Assembly (NCBI RefSeq): GCF_001544575.2
Contig: NZ_FCNY02000001.1
Coordinates: 558,001-622,000, forward strand
From: Caballeronia cordobensis
GTDB taxonomy: Bacteria; Pseudomonadota; Gammaproteobacteria; Burkholderiales; Burkholderiaceae
Length of the DNA stretch: 64,000 nucleotides
Direction: 5' to 3'
Shown: in pieces, positions 17,955-27,750 of the stretch
Layout: each line of letters opens with the position of its first letter
Position numbering within the stretch: the first letter of the stretch is position 1
Made by a program: the position numbers and the translations under genes
The notes under the pieces: model-generated
Seen by the model: the letters and a program-made list of their open reading frames with translations, nothing else
What the model was told of the DNA's origin: nothing
The model's database searches: none

Positions 17955-18589
17955 CCGCCAATGCCACCGCGGTTCCCGAAATCTACGTCAGCACGGACGT
18001 CGAAGCGGACGGTCCGATTCCCGGCCCGCATTCGATGCTGAGCTTCGCCTCGGCCGCGTACACGGCCGACAAGCAGCTCATCGGCACGTTCTCCGCGAAT
18101 CTCGAAACGCTCGAAGGCGCGGCGCCGCATCCAGTTCAGGCCGCGTGGTGGAAAACGCAGCCCGATGCGTGGGCGGCTTGCCGCAAGGATCTGCAGAAGC
18201 CGGAAGTCGCGCTGCCCGCCTATGTGGAATGGGTGGAGGCGTTGCCGGGCAAGCCGGTGTTCGTCGCCTATCCGGCGGGCTTCGACTTCACCTATATGTT
18301 CTGGTACATGATGCGTTTCGCCGAGCGCTGCCCGTTCTCGTGGTCGGCGCTCGACATCAAGACGCTCGCCTTCGCGATGACCGGCCTGCCGTACCGAAAG
18401 GCGATCAAGCCGCGCTTGCCGAAACATTGGTTCGATGAACTGCCGCACACGCACGTCGCGCTCGACGACGCCATCGAGCAGGGCGCGCTATTCTGCAACA
18501 TGCTTGCGGAGCTACGGGCGTCGCAGGCAGCGCTGGCGCGGCCATCGGACGAACCGAACGACGGCACTGAAGGTAAAACCGCGCCATGA
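17951..18589 (+). CDS. DnaQ-like 3'-5' exonuclease
   Basis: A 212-residue protein of the DEDDh exonuclease fold. The ExoI motif is [11 protein letters not shown] near residues 12-22, the middle motif lies around [17 protein letters not shown], and ExoIII is [11 protein letters not shown] near 165. It probably degrades single-stranded RNA or DNA from the 3' end. The ATGA overlap with the hydrolase gene indicates a two-gene operon. The C-terminal tail is unstructured. Substrate not identifiable from sequence. Confidence 0.85.
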   Translation: MTANATAVPEIYVSTDVEADGPIPGPHSMLSFASAAYTADKQLIGTFSANLETLEGAAPHPVQAAWWKTQPDAWAACRKDLQKPEVALPAYVEWVEALPGKPVFVAYPAGFDFTYMFWYMMRFAERCPFSWSALDIKTLAFAMTGLPYRKAIKPRLPKHWFDELPHTHVALDDAIEQGALFCNMLAELRASQAALARPSDEPNDGTEGKTAP

Positions 18590-18693
18590 GGCCAGCGAGT
18601 TAGGGAAACTCCCTCAGTGCGGGCGCATTGCATTGCGTTTCTTTTCCGACGCCTCTACCATTAGAGTCAAATCGCGACCGAACGGAGGCGCAG

Positions 18694-19152
18694 TTGACTC
18701 TCGATACATTCTCACAAAAAATCCTGCGTCTTCTGCAACTGGACGCGCGGCGCTCCGTTCAGGAAATCTCCGACCAGGTCGGCTTGTCGAGCACCCCGTG
18801 CTGGCGCCGCATCAAGGACATGGAGCAGTCGGGCGTCATTCAGCGCTATACCGCGCTGCTCGATCGCGAAAAGCTCGGCCTTCACGTCTGCGCGCTTGCG
18901 CATATCCATCTGACCCGGCACACGGAAGGCGGCGTCGAGCAATTCGAACGCGAAATTGCCACCTGCCCGGAAGTCACCGAGTGCTACAGCACGACCGGCG
19001 AGTCCGATTACATCCTCAAGATCGTCGCGCCGGATATCAAAGCGTACGACGCGTTCCTGCACGATCGCATTTTCAAGATTCCCGCGGTCGCGCAGGTTCG
19101 AACGAGCGTCGTGCTCCGCGAGATCAAATTCGATACGCAACTGCCGCTCTGA
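18694..19152 (+). CDS. Lrp/AsnC family regulator
   Basis: A 152-residue protein with an N-terminal winged HTH (QKILRLLQLDARRSVQEISD then VGLSSTPCWRRIKDMEQSGV) and a C-terminal RAM domain (CPEVTECYSTTGESDYILKI). The TTG start at 18694 is chosen because GGAGG lies eight bases before it and it gives the usual family N-terminus. Such proteins sense amino acids and form octamers. No adjacent target transporter is obvious; the next gene is convergent. Confidence 0.92.
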   Translation: MTLDTFSQKILRLLQLDARRSVQEISDQVGLSSTPCWRRIKDMEQSGVIQRYTALLDREKLGLHVCALAHIHLTRHTEGGVEQFEREIATCPEVTECYSTTGESDYILKIVAPDIKAYDAFLHDRIFKIPAVAQVRTSVVLREIKFDTQLPL

Positions 19153-19161
19153 CGCGACGCT

Positions 19162-20349
19162 TCAGCGCGGCAGATCGATTGTGCGTTTCGGTGTCGTGGC
19201 CGGCGCGAACCGGAGGGCCTGCGCGACGCGAATCTCGCGCGCGCCGATCTGCCGTTTGAGCGCGTCGAAGTCGATCGCCTTCAGGCGGATGGCCGTATCC
19301 ATCGTGCTCGATGCCGCTAACACGACATCGACGCTAAAGCCGCTGCCAAGGTAATGCAGGTTCAACGCTTCGACCGGCAGCCCTTGCTGCGCGAATGCGG
19401 CGCTCACGGCCTCGGTCACGGCAGAACGCTGCGGAAAGTTGCCGGGCTGCGGATTGAGCGCATCGCTTTCCGGATCGACGTGAATGAGCGCATCGATGAC
19501 GCGTGAGTCCGTCAGCAGGTTCGCGCGCGCCGATTCGGCAATGTAATGCCCCTCGGAAACCGTAATGAGCGGGTCGACCAGAACATGCGCGTCGACGATG
19601 GCCAGATCGCCCATCTTGCGCGTACGGAAGTCGTGAACCTCGCGCACGCCGGGCGTCTTCGACAGGATGCCGCGCAAATCTTGCGCCGTCGCTTCGTCGA
19701 GCGCCCTGTCGGAGAGATCCTGTAAAGCGTCCCACGCGAACGTCCATCCCATCTTGCCGATGAGAAAACCCACGACGGCGGCAGCAATCGGATCGAGAAT
19801 TCGGAATCCCGCCAAACTGCCGATAATCCCGAGCGCGACCACGAGCGAAGACGCCGCGTCCGACCGCGCATGCCACGCGTTCGCGACCAGCAAAGCGGAG
19901 CGAATGCGTTCGGCGGCGCGAAGCATATAGCGAAAGAGCGCCTCCTTCGAAACGAGCACGATTATCGCGACCGCGAGCGCACCCGCCTTTACGGGCGGAA
20001 TATCCTGAAGGTTGACGATGCGCGTTCCGGCGCGCCATAGCATTCCAACGCCGACCGCGATCAACAATCCGCCGAGGAATAACGAGGCGACCGTTTCGTA
20101 CCGGTTATGCCCGTAGTTATGATCGACGTCGGGTTTGGCCGATGCCCGCCGATTGGCAACGAGAACGATAAAATCGGAGACGATGTCCGCCAGCGAATGA
20201 ATGCCGTCGGCCAGCAATGCCTGAGAGTGTGCGACAAAGCCGACCACGAGCTGCGCCGTGGCAAGCCCGCTATTTAAGGCAATGCTCGTCCAGGTGGTTC
20301 GCCGCGCCACGTGCTGTTTTTCGGAAATGCCTGTAGTCGAAAGCGGCAT
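19162..20349 (-). CDS. Cation diffusion facilitator (CDF) transporter
   Basis: About 395 residues with six transmembrane helices. Metal-site motifs are HSLADIVSDF after DGI in TM2 and WHARSDAASS in TM5, matching the HxxxD pattern of zinc/iron/manganese exporters, plus the cytoplasmic HNYGHNRYE. The C-terminal cytoplasmic domain (about 210-300) has the ferredoxin-like VREVHDFRTRKMGDLAIVDA. It exports divalent metal in exchange for protons. The start at 20349 (MPLSTTG) is preferred; an ATG at 20379 is possible. Confidence 0.9.
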   Translation of the reverse strand: MPLSTTGISEKQHVARRTTWTSIALNSGLATAQLVVGFVAHSQALLADGIHSLADIVSDFIVLVANRRASAKPDVDHNYGHNRYETVASLFLGGLLIAVGVGMLWRAGTRIVNLQDIPPVKAGALAVAIIVLVSKEALFRYMLRAAERIRSALLVANAWHARSDAASSLVVALGIIGSLAGFRILDPIAAAVVGFLIGKMGWTFAWDALQDLSDRALDEATAQDLRGILSKTPGVREVHDFRTRKMGDLAIVDAHVLVDPLITVSEGHYIAESARANLLTDSRVIDALIHVDPESDALNPQPGNFPQRSAVTEAVSAAFAQQGLPVEALNLHYLGSGFSVDVVLAASSTMDTAIRLKAIDFDALKRQIGAREIRVAQALRFAPATTPKRTIDLPR

Positions 20350-20491
20350 GTAATTTACCCGAACCGTCCTTTCCCTCATCTTATCAGCGGTGTGCCCCTG
20401 CGCTTTCGAGGGTTCGAGCCAATCTTTTAAAATTTAGCTACTTAACTCCGCCCGAACGCTCTAGGCGATACGAAATACGGCCGCCACAACG

Positions 20492-20520
20492 AAAAAGCCG
20501 CGTCTTGAAACGCGGCCTTT
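20492..20520 (-). terminator. Terminator of the H-NS-like gene
   Basis: On the minus strand GCCGCGT and ACGCGGC form a 7-bp GC-rich stem with a short loop followed by TTTTTCG. It lies about 22 bases after the stop codon of the H-NS-like gene. Confidence 0.75.
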
Positions 20521-20542
20521 GAATGCTGGGTACGGCGAGGAA

Positions 20543-20848
20543 TTACTTGCCGATCAGAAAATTGTCCCGATCTTGACCAGCAATCCATTTCGGCGGCTTA
20601 CCGCGGCCCGACCAGGTGCTGCCGCTTTCCGGGTCACGGTATTTCGGCGCTACGCCCGCCCGGCTGCTGCGTGCCGCCTTCGCGCCTTTTGCGCCCCGGC
20701 CGCCAGCCAGTTCCTGAAGCGTAATGCCATAATCCGCCATTTTCTGCTTGATCTCATTAAGCACTTCGGCGTATTCGCGCGACTTCGCTTCTTCAATCTG
20801 ACGTTCGAGAGACTCGCGTTGTGCGAGGAGTTCCTTGTATGAAGGCAT
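20543..20848 (-). CDS. H-NS family histone-like nucleoid protein
   Basis: A 101-residue protein of the short beta-proteobacterial H-NS type. The N-terminal coiled coil (about 4-45: LLAQRESLERQIEEAKSREY) mediates oligomerisation, the middle is a basic Ala/Gly/Lys linker, and the C-terminal DNA-binding motif reads YRDPESGSTWSGRGKPPKWI. It should silence AT-rich, horizontally acquired DNA such as the 4.9-9.0 kb island segment. Single gene with its own terminator. Confidence 0.93.
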   Translation of the reverse strand: MPSYKELLAQRESLERQIEEAKSREYAEVLNEIKQKMADYGITLQELAGGRGAKGAKAARSSRAGVAPKYRDPESGSTWSGRGKPPKWIAGQDRDNFLIGK

Positions 20849-21207
20849 GGCAATTCCCTAAGTGGTGTGCTGACTCGCGAATCGGTACGCTCGCTTTCAA
20901 TTATCAGTATAGCCTCGGACTGGGACGGAGATTAACACAGTTCTTATAATCGCTGCGTGCGCAAATTGCCGTCCAATAAAAGTTTAGTATCTTTCTTCGT
21001 AACAATTGCCGAAAAATCCGAAGTTTGGGGCCGCCGTCGTTCGAATGTAAAAAATGGCAATGAGGCGATCCGCACACTGCGTGATGGCATCGGATGAAAA
21101 CACGGCAATATGACGCGCCCCGAACGTTTCATGGGATGGCAACTTGGCCGTCATTTCATTTTCGGAATCGGTCCGAGCGAGGTTGATTCGGACCGCAACG
21201 CGCTAAA
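20849..21207. other. Intergenic stretch, no gene seen
   Basis: AT-richer DNA upstream of the H-NS-like gene, likely holding its promoter. A 62-codon minus-strand frame (20944-21132) has no family resemblance or ribosome site and is not supported. Confidence 0.5.
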
Positions 21208-21888
21208 TCACTGACCGGAAGCGTCCATTTGCTGCGCGATAAAGCCGATTAGCGCAGCCCTCAATTCTTCGGCCGTGTGTTTCGGGTAATCGAATGTAAA
21301 ACGATTGCGCACACTTCCCGAGAGCCAATCGCAGCCATATCGGTCCATCCCCAATAATCGGAGATTCTCCGGGCGGCCCGGATAAGCGTCGAATTCCGCG
21401 CAAAGCGACATTTCTTGCGCTGCCGAAAGCGGCTCCAGCGAGTCGAGTTCCTCGCCGGACAGCCAGCCCATTGCGCCGAATCCGCCGATATAGCGCATGC
21501 GCTCGACCGACATCACCCAGAAGGAGAAATCGCCGAGTTGCAGATAGCGCTCGGCGTCCGGGTGATAGCGCAAATAGCGGCGCGCGAGTTCGGCGCGCGC
21601 GTCGGGCGCGGCGGGCGCGAAACTGCCGAGCATGGTCAGGCGTTGTCCTTCCAGCACGCCGCCATCCGCCGCATGCGCGACGAGAAAGCCGGCGCGCGCA
21701 TCGGCGTGGAGATTGCGCGTGTGCTCGGCGAGATGGCTGATGAGCAGCATCGGCACATGGCGCGCGGTCGGCGCGAACGGCAGCGCCGTCGGATACGGAA
21801 AGCCATGCGGCTCGCGCGAATGCGTGGCGAGCGTTCCCTCGGACACGCGATGCAGCAGGTGAAGCGGCGCTTGCGACGGAATGTTCAT
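21208..21888 (-). CDS. HugZ/pyridoxamine-oxidase-like FMN-binding protein
   Basis: A 226-residue protein with a split-barrel flavin-binding fold: LLHRVSEGTLATHSREPHGF, then PMLLISHLAEHTRNLHADAR and LTMLGSFAPAAPDARAELAR, followed by the C-terminal DUF2470-like region (FDYPKHTAEELRAALIGFI). HugZ-family members include haem-degrading enzymes. Whether this one degrades haem is not shown. It is divergent from the MFS gene at 22047. Start ATG is conventional. Confidence 0.85.
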   Translation of the reverse strand: MNIPSQAPLHLLHRVSEGTLATHSREPHGFPYPTALPFAPTARHVPMLLISHLAEHTRNLHADARAGFLVAHAADGGVLEGQRLTMLGSFAPAAPDARAELARRYLRYHPDAERYLQLGDFSFWVMSVERMRYIGGFGAMGWLSGEELDSLEPLSAAQEMSLCAEFDAYPGRPENLRLLGMDRYGCDWLSGSVRNRFTFDYPKHTAEELRAALIGFIAQQMDASGQ

Positions 21889-22046
21889 CCGGGCCTCGTG
21901 CGGTCATCGATCGTCGGACGATGTTAATGCAGCGCCTGCGAGCGTGTCGCCTGGCCGTTCGATAGAATCGAAAGCCTTCGCGTCCGACGGCATCATCCAC
22001 GGCCGCCCTTGTTTTCCACGCAATCTTTCCGACGACGGTTTCTTTC

Positions 22047-23273
22047 GTGTCCGACTCGACCACCGCTTCCTCTGCCGCCCACGACGCCAATCCGACGCTC
22101 GCGCTGCATCGCAGCCTTCCGCGCGCCACGCGCGCCCGCGCCCGCTACGCAACGATGGCGGTGTTCTTCATCGCGGGCATGATGTACGCGTCGTGGGGCG
22201 TGCACGTTCCGACCGTGCGCGACAAGTTCGCGCTGAGTCCGGGCATGCTCTCCTTTGCGCTGCTCGCGGTCGCGGGCGGCTCGATCTTCGCCATGCTGAC
22301 CACTGGATCGTGGATCGCGCGCGCCGGCACGCGCGCCGCATGCATGGCGGGCGGCACCACGATGATGCTCTGCGGCGCGCTGATTCTCGTGACGCCTTAT
22401 TACTGGATGCTGCTCGTCGTGCTCGCGATCTTCGGCTTCGGCATGGCGACCCTCGATGTCGCGATGAACGCCGAAGCGAGCGCGGTCGAACAGGCGCTCG
22501 GCCTGCCGATCATGTCGTCGCTGCACGGCATGTTCAGCATCGGCGGCATGGCGGGCGCGGCCGCGGGCGGCGCGCTGCTCGCGCACGGGCTCGCGCCGGC
22601 CGCGCATCTCGCGCTCGCATCGGGCGTGGCCTTGCTGGTCCTGCTCGTATCGATGCCCGCGGTGCTGCCGCACGTGCCGCATCACGACGAGCACGCGAAG
22701 GCGTCGTCGTCGAACCGATGGCGCTCGGGCGCATTGTGGGCGCTCGGCGGACTCGCGCTCGTCGCGCTGATCGCGGAAGGCGCCATGTACGACTGGGCCA
22801 CCGTCTACATGCGCGATGTCGTCGAGGCCACGCCTTCGGTGTCGAGCGCGGCTTACGCAGCGTTCTCGGGCGGCATGGCGGCCGGGCGTTTCGGCGGCGA
22901 CGCGGTACGCGCGCGTTTCGGCGCGCCGCAATTGATTTTCGGCAGCGCGGGCCTCGCCTTCGTCGGCATGGTGATGGCGCTCGTGCTGCCAAACGTGATC
23001 GTCACGATGACGGGCTTCACGCTGATGGGCCTGGGTCTCGCGAACATGATGCCGGTGCTGTTCGCGGCGGCGGCGCGCGTCGAAGGCGTGACCGCGGCCG
23101 AAGGGCTCGCGCAGGTCGCGGGCCTTGCGTACTTCGGCCTGTTGTTCGGGCCGGTGCTGATCGGCGGCGTCGCACAGATCAGCAATCTGCCGATCGGCCT
23201 GTGCGTCGTCGCCGCGTGCTGCGCGATCATCACCGTCATCGGCCCGCGCATTCTCAGACGCCTGAAGATATAA
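22047..23273 (+). CDS. MFS transporter (YbjJ-like)
   Basis: A 408-residue major facilitator with about 12 hydrophobic segments. The first reads YATMAVFFIAGMMYASWGVH followed by VPTVRDKFALSPG, the pattern of the YbjJ-type group. A basic cytoplasmic loop lies near residue 210 (HVPHHDEHAKASSSNR). Start is GTG. Substrate unknown. It ends at a strong bidirectional terminator shared with the convergent binding-protein gene. Confidence 0.88.
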   Translation: MSDSTTASSAAHDANPTLALHRSLPRATRARARYATMAVFFIAGMMYASWGVHVPTVRDKFALSPGMLSFALLAVAGGSIFAMLTTGSWIARAGTRAACMAGGTTMMLCGALILVTPYYWMLLVVLAIFGFGMATLDVAMNAEASAVEQALGLPIMSSLHGMFSIGGMAGAAAGGALLAHGLAPAAHLALASGVALLVLLVSMPAVLPHVPHHDEHAKASSSNRWRSGALWALGGLALVALIAEGAMYDWATVYMRDVVEATPSVSSAAYAAFSGGMAAGRFGGDAVRARFGAPQLIFGSAGLAFVGMVMALVLPNVIVTMTGFTLMGLGLANMMPVLFAAAARVEGVTAAEGLAQVAGLAYFGLLFGPVLIGGVAQISNLPIGLCVVAACCAIITVIGPRILRRLKI

Positions 23274-23310
23274 AAAAAGCGCGCGGGCCTTTCGGCGCCG
23301 CGCGCTTTTC
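23272..23310. terminator. Bidirectional terminator
   Basis: AAAAAAAGCGCGCGG and CCGCGCGCTTTTCT flank an 11-base loop. The A and T tracts on both sides let it act on both convergent genes. Confidence 0.85.
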
Positions 23311-23325
23311 TCGAGCCGCGAAAAA

Positions 23326-24471
23326 TTACATCTTCACGACGTCGAGCAGCGTCTTCTTGCCCTTCTTGTAGTCGTACAGCGAGATCACGCCGTGCTTCAG
23401 GTCGCCCTTCGAATCGAAGGTCGTCTGGCCGATCACGCCCTTGTAGTCCGTGTTCGGCATCGCGGCGAGAATCTTGGCCGGATCGACCGAGTTCGCGCGC
23501 TTCATCGCGTCGACGATGATGTACACGGCGTCATACGTGAACGGCGCGTAGATCTGGATCGGCTGGCCGAAACGCTTCTGGAACTTGGCCGCGAAAGCCT
23601 GGCCGCCTTCCATCTTCTCGAGCGCCATGCCCGCTTCCGAGCACACGATGTTGTCGGTCGCGTCGCCGGCGAGATCCGCCAGCTTTTCCGTGCAGACGCC
23701 GTCGCCTGCCAGGACCTTCGCGCGCAGGCCGAGCTGCTTGGCTTGCTTGGCGAACGGGCCGCCGGTCGCATCCATGCCGCCGTACATCACGGCGTCGGGG
23801 TTTTCGCCCTTGATCTTCGTCAGAATCGCGCGGAAGTCGACAGCCTTGTCGTTCGTCGCGTCATGCGAGATCACCTTCAGGCCGAGCGACTTGGCGGTCT
23901 TCTCGAACTCGTTCGCGAGACCCTGGCCGTAAGCGGTCGAGTCGTCGACGACGGCGACCGTCTTCACCTTCAGTTGCTTCGCCGCGTAGTTGGCGAGCGC
24001 CGGGCCTTGCTGCGCATCGGTCGCGACGACGCGGTACGTCGTCTTGAAGCCTTGCTGCGTGTAAGCCGGGTTCGTTGCCGACGGGGAAATCTGCACGATG
24101 CCCGCATCGCTGTAGATCTTCGATGCCGGGATCGACGTGCCCGAGTTCAGGTGGCCGACGACCGCCACGACCTTGTCGTCGACGAGCTTCTGCGCGACCT
24201 GCGTAGCGGTACGCGGGTCAGCCGCGTCGTCTTGCGGGTCGAGCACCAGCGTGATCTTCTCGCCGCCGACCGTGAGACCCTTCGCGTTGATTTCTTCGAC
24301 TGCGAGCCGCGCGCCGTTTTCGTTATCCTTGCCCAGGTGAGCAATACCGCCGGTCAGCGGAGCGACGTGACCGATCCTGACCGTCTGGTCGGCTGCTGCG
24401 GACGTTGCCAACGTAGCGAACAGCACGGCTGCGGCGCTGATCGGCAACAGTTTGTGAAGCTTGGTGTTCAT
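23326..24471 (-). CDS. Branched-chain amino-acid ABC transporter binding protein
   Basis: About 381 residues. A Sec signal peptide (ISAAAVLFATLATSAAA) precedes the periplasmic binding fold: VRIGHVAPLTGGIAHLGKDN, AVVGHLNSGTSIPASKIYSD, YRVVATDAQQGPALANYA, DSTAYGQGLANEFEKTAK. This is the LivJ/LivK type that delivers branched-chain or related amino acids to an ABC permease. No permease genes are adjacent, so it works with a system encoded elsewhere. The ATG at 24471 has GGAG eight bases upstream. Confidence 0.92.
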   Translation of the reverse strand: MNTKLHKLLPISAAAVLFATLATSAAADQTVRIGHVAPLTGGIAHLGKDNENGARLAVEEINAKGLTVGGEKITLVLDPQDDAADPRTATQVAQKLVDDKVVAVVGHLNSGTSIPASKIYSDAGIVQISPSATNPAYTQQGFKTTYRVVATDAQQGPALANYAAKQLKVKTVAVVDDSTAYGQGLANEFEKTAKSLGLKVISHDATNDKAVDFRAILTKIKGENPDAVMYGGMDATGGPFAKQAKQLGLRAKVLAGDGVCTEKLADLAGDATDNIVCSEAGMALEKMEGGQAFAAKFQKRFGQPIQIYAPFTYDAVYIIVDAMKRANSVDPAKILAAMPNTDYKGVIGQTTFDSKGDLKHGVISLYDYKKGKKTLLDVVKM

Positions 24472-25011
24472 GTAAGTCTCCAGTTTCGGTCCCAAAAACA
24501 ACGTAATCGCCCTGTGCCCCGTCTTTCATCACGATCGCTCAGTCCCGTGGACGACCACGCCGGATGCATCGTCATGCACTTGGCAAGTCCTTCCGGCAGG
24601 CCATTTGTGACGGCCGCCATCCGCACTGCGCGCAAGTGTAGGGTTGTCAAATTAATTTAGGGAAGCTTTTTAAGATACTGGTGTCACTACCGATTAACGG
24701 CCAGTTGTGATACGCCGCCGTTTGTGGTGGCGTTTCCTGCGAAGACGCCCTGTACATGCGGGTTTCCGCGACATTGGCGCGCAAAGGTTTGGGCGTCATT
24801 CAAGTTCGCCGGGCGCGCGCCGATAATCTCTGCCCGCCGGCATCATTAAGCTGTCTTTTTAATGCCGTTTTAGCGCGTGTTTAGATCCACTGCTCTAAAA
24901 TGCCGCCGCGCGTCAAAGCGCGTGCCTGACGCCGCGCGGGCGTTCAGGGCGACTGAAAGGGAAAGCTGGCACACTCCATCGCCTCACTCTCTCATCGACA
25001 AGGAGTTCGAC
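24472..25011. other. Divergent intergenic region
   Basis: Holds the divergent promoters of the binding-protein and dienelactone-hydrolase genes. I see no further gene or recognised RNA. Confidence 0.5.
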
Positions 25012-25716
25012 GTGACCGTATCCGTGACTTCCCGCTGGATCGACATTCCCGCCGACGGCGGCAGCTTCCAGGGCTATCTCGCGCTGCCCAAGACGGGCAG
25101 CGGCCCCGCCGTCATCATCCTGCAGGAGATCTTCGGCGTGAACAGCCACATCCGCAGCGTCGCCGATCAATACGCCGCCGATGGCTACGTCGCGCTCGCG
25201 CCGGACGTTTTCTGGCGCACGCAGCCGCGCGTCGAGCTGGGCTACGAAGGCGCGGATCGTCAGAAGGCGATGGAGCTGCTGCAAAAGACCGATGCGAATA
25301 CCGCGGTCGCGGATGTCGGCGCGGCGGCCAAAGCGTTGCGCGCGCTGCCCGAAGTGACGGGCAAGGTCGCGGCGATCGGCTATTGCTTCGGTGGCCGTCT
25401 CGCGTATCTCGCGGCGGCGCAGGGTTCGGTGGATCTCGCGGTGGCGTACTACGGCGGCGGCATTCAGAATTCGCTCGACCAGGCCGATCAGGTCAAGGTG
25501 CCGATGCAGTTTCACTACGGCGAACTCGACGCGCACATTCCCGCCGAAGCGGTGGACGCCGTGCGCCAGAAGTTCGCGGGCCGCCAGGATTCAGCGCTCC
25601 ACGTGTACCCGGCGGCTGATCACGGCTTCAACTGCGGCGATCGCGCGTCGTACAACGCGAAGGCGTCGGCGCTCGCGCACGGGCGCACGCTGACCTTCCT
25701 CGGCGAGCATCTGTAA
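25012..25716 (+). CDS. Dienelactone hydrolase family protein
   Basis: A 234-residue alpha/beta hydrolase. The nucleophile is Cys in IGYCFGGRLAY, the acid is Asp in YGELDAHIP, and the base is His in AADHGFNC, giving the Cys-Asp-His triad of dienelactone hydrolases, which open lactone rings in aromatic degradation. AVIILQEIFGVNSHIRSVAD near the N-terminus fits the family. The GTG start at 25012 has AAGGAG upstream; the frame extends to 24877 without support. Not located in an aromatic degradation cluster. Confidence 0.9.
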   Translation: MTVSVTSRWIDIPADGGSFQGYLALPKTGSGPAVIILQEIFGVNSHIRSVADQYAADGYVALAPDVFWRTQPRVELGYEGADRQKAMELLQKTDANTAVADVGAAAKALRALPEVTGKVAAIGYCFGGRLAYLAAAQGSVDLAVAYYGGGIQNSLDQADQVKVPMQFHYGELDAHIPAEAVDAVRQKFAGRQDSALHVYPAADHGFNCGDRASYNAKASALAHGRTLTFLGEHL

Positions 25717-25756
25717 AAGAGTCTGCCTGATCGGGCGCGCCTGAACGGCGCGCTCG

Positions 25757-25939
25757 TCATATCAGCGCGGGCAGTCCTTCCACGAGCAGAAATGCGGCGA
25801 GCACGCCCAACAGCGCGCCGAATACGCGCAGCACGTTGTTCTTGAAATGCGTCGCGCAAGGAATGGCCCCGAGAAATAGCGCGCCAGCCAGCGCCATCGG
25901 GATGATCAGAATGAAGTCGCCGATCGTGAAGTACGTCAT
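25757..25939 (-). CDS. Small two-helix membrane protein
   Basis: A 60-residue protein with two hydrophobic segments (FILIIPMALAGALFLGAI and VFGALLGVLAAFLLVEGLP) separated by a short polar loop with a Cys-Ala-Thr-His. No named family. Its clean start and stop and separate location support a real gene. Function unknown. Confidence 0.6.
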   Translation of the reverse strand: MTYFTIGDFILIIPMALAGALFLGAIPCATHFKNNVLRVFGALLGVLAAFLLVEGLPALI

Positions 25940-26165
25940 AGTGCGTCTCCCATCGTCCTGCTTCTGGCTTTTCGATCGTCGCGCGATAAACGCCCGCCTC
26001 GACGATTCGAGTATAGGCCGCTCCTCGGGCGGCGTCGGCGCGACTTAGTGCGCTGGAAGACCGACGCGGCCGGCCAAAGCCTTGCGGAACAATGGCTTAT
26101 ATGCGTCCGTTTTTAAGCGGACACGGTAAACCCTTAGATTTGTCGTATTTCAAACCGCTTTCGTT

Positions 26166-27428
26166 TTACGCGGCCGCAGCGCGTTCGCGCCGGTTCAGAT
26201 AAACCGCGCCGGCAAGTCCGATCAACAACAGCACGCCGATCAGTCCGGCGACGCCCGTCCATCCGAACGCGGTCCAGAAATGTCCGCCGTAGGCGCCGAT
26301 GAGGCTCGATCCAAGGTAATACGCGAGCAGATAGAGCCCGGCCGCCTGTCCTTTCGCCTGCGCGGCGAGCCGCCCGACCCAGCTGCTAGCGACGGCATGC
26401 GCGGCGAAGAAGCCGAACGTCAGACAGGCGATGCCCGCGATGATCAAAGTCAACATGCTCGATAAGGTGAGCGCGACGCCGAGCATCATCAGGATGAGAC
26501 TCGCGATCAGCACGCGGCCGCGCCCGAAGACATCGGCCATCTTGCCGGACCACGGCGACGCGACCACGCCCGTCAGATAAACCGTGAAGATCGCGCCAAT
26601 CTGCGTCTGATTCAGTCGAAACGGCGCGCCGAGCAGCCGGTAGCCGACATAGTTATAGAGCGTGACGAAACTGCCCATCAGCACGAAGCCGAGCAGAAAC
26701 AGGAACGGCAAGCCGCCGTGCCGCAGATGACCCGCGAGCGAGCGCCGATGATGCGCGAATCCCACGCCGCGGCGCGGCTGGAAGCGGCGCGAGGGCGGCA
26801 GCAGCGAGCGGAAAGCGAGCGTGGCCAGCAGACCCAGCACGCCGATTCCGCCGATCGCGATGCGCCAGCCGAACAGATCCGCGAGCACGCCGCTGATCAC
26901 GCGCCCCGCCATGCCGCCGATGGCCGTTCCGCCGACATACAGGCCCATCGCGAGGCCGAGGCCATCGGGATGCACTTCCTCCGCGAGATAGGCCATCGCG
27001 ACCGCGGGCACGCCGCCGAGCGCGAAGCCTTCGAGCGCGCGCACGACGAGCAGCGCGTGCCAGTCCGGCAGCACGGCGGCGACGACCGTCAGCAGCGACG
27101 ACGCGAGCAGCGAAAGCGTCATCAACCGATGACGGCTCCAGCTTTCCGACATGAATCCCGCGATGAAAATGGCGATCGCGAGCGCCGCCGTGCTCACCGA
27201 CACCGAAAGCGCGCTCACGGCCGGACTCACGCCGAACGCCTGGGTGAACTCCGGCAAGAGCGGCTGCACGCAATACAGCAGCGAGAACGTCGCGTAACCG
27301 GCGAACAGCAGCGCAAGCGACGCGCGCCAGTAAGCGCGCGAACCGCGTTCGAGATACGGCGCGGCGTTCGCGACGGGATTCGCGCCGTTGCCGGATGGCG
27401 GGCGCTGCGGTGCCGGTGATGCGTTCAC
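26166..27428 (-). CDS. MFS transporter (YnfM-like)
   Basis: A 420-residue major facilitator of about 12 helices; the first two are followed by LPEFTQAFGVSPAVSALSVS, the pattern of the YnfM/arabinose-efflux-like group. GRVISGVLADLFGWRIAIGG carries the typical loop motif. Likely an exporter, substrate unknown. The last residues are Arg-rich. Upstream lies a 320-base divergent region shared with the 70-residue gene at 27751. Confidence 0.88.
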   Translation of the reverse strand: MNASPAPQRPPSGNGANPVANAAPYLERGSRAYWRASLALLFAGYATFSLLYCVQPLLPEFTQAFGVSPAVSALSVSVSTAALAIAIFIAGFMSESWSRHRLMTLSLLASSLLTVVAAVLPDWHALLVVRALEGFALGGVPAVAMAYLAEEVHPDGLGLAMGLYVGGTAIGGMAGRVISGVLADLFGWRIAIGGIGVLGLLATLAFRSLLPPSRRFQPRRGVGFAHHRRSLAGHLRHGGLPFLFLLGFVLMGSFVTLYNYVGYRLLGAPFRLNQTQIGAIFTVYLTGVVASPWSGKMADVFGRGRVLIASLILMMLGVALTLSSMLTLIIAGIACLTFGFFAAHAVASSWVGRLAAQAKGQAAGLYLLAYYLGSSLIGAYGGHFWTAFGWTGVAGLIGVLLLIGLAGAVYLNRRERAAAA

Positions 27429-27750
27429 GTTTGAAGTATTCTCTGAAAAATCCTCGACGATACGCCGATCCTAAGGGTTTTGCCTGATACGGCGGCCGTT
27501 GTTCGTTGTCGATCACCCCATAATTACTGCTGGCCGTCTGCGATCGACAACACAAGGCGGCGATTGGCATCGCGCCGACGCGACGCGTTGCGTTAAAGTG
27601 GTAGCACAACCGTTCATGAAACGGCCTATGTCGCGCTTGCCGCAACGAACGCGGCGCACAGTCTGGTGCACGAGCCGTGAAAAGCCTGTGCTTGGTGAAA
27701 ACATTTGACCGGCGCCTTATCCTCAGCCGGCGCTGAAACGGGGATTCATC
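27429..27750. other. Divergent intergenic region
   Basis: About 320 bases between two divergent genes. Promoter sequences are expected, but I cannot pick out confident hexamers, and I see no RNA gene. Confidence 0.4.

Noticed and set aside
20944-21132. 62-codon minus-strand ORF between H-NS and HugZ-like genes
   Set aside because: No ribosome site, no conserved pattern, short.
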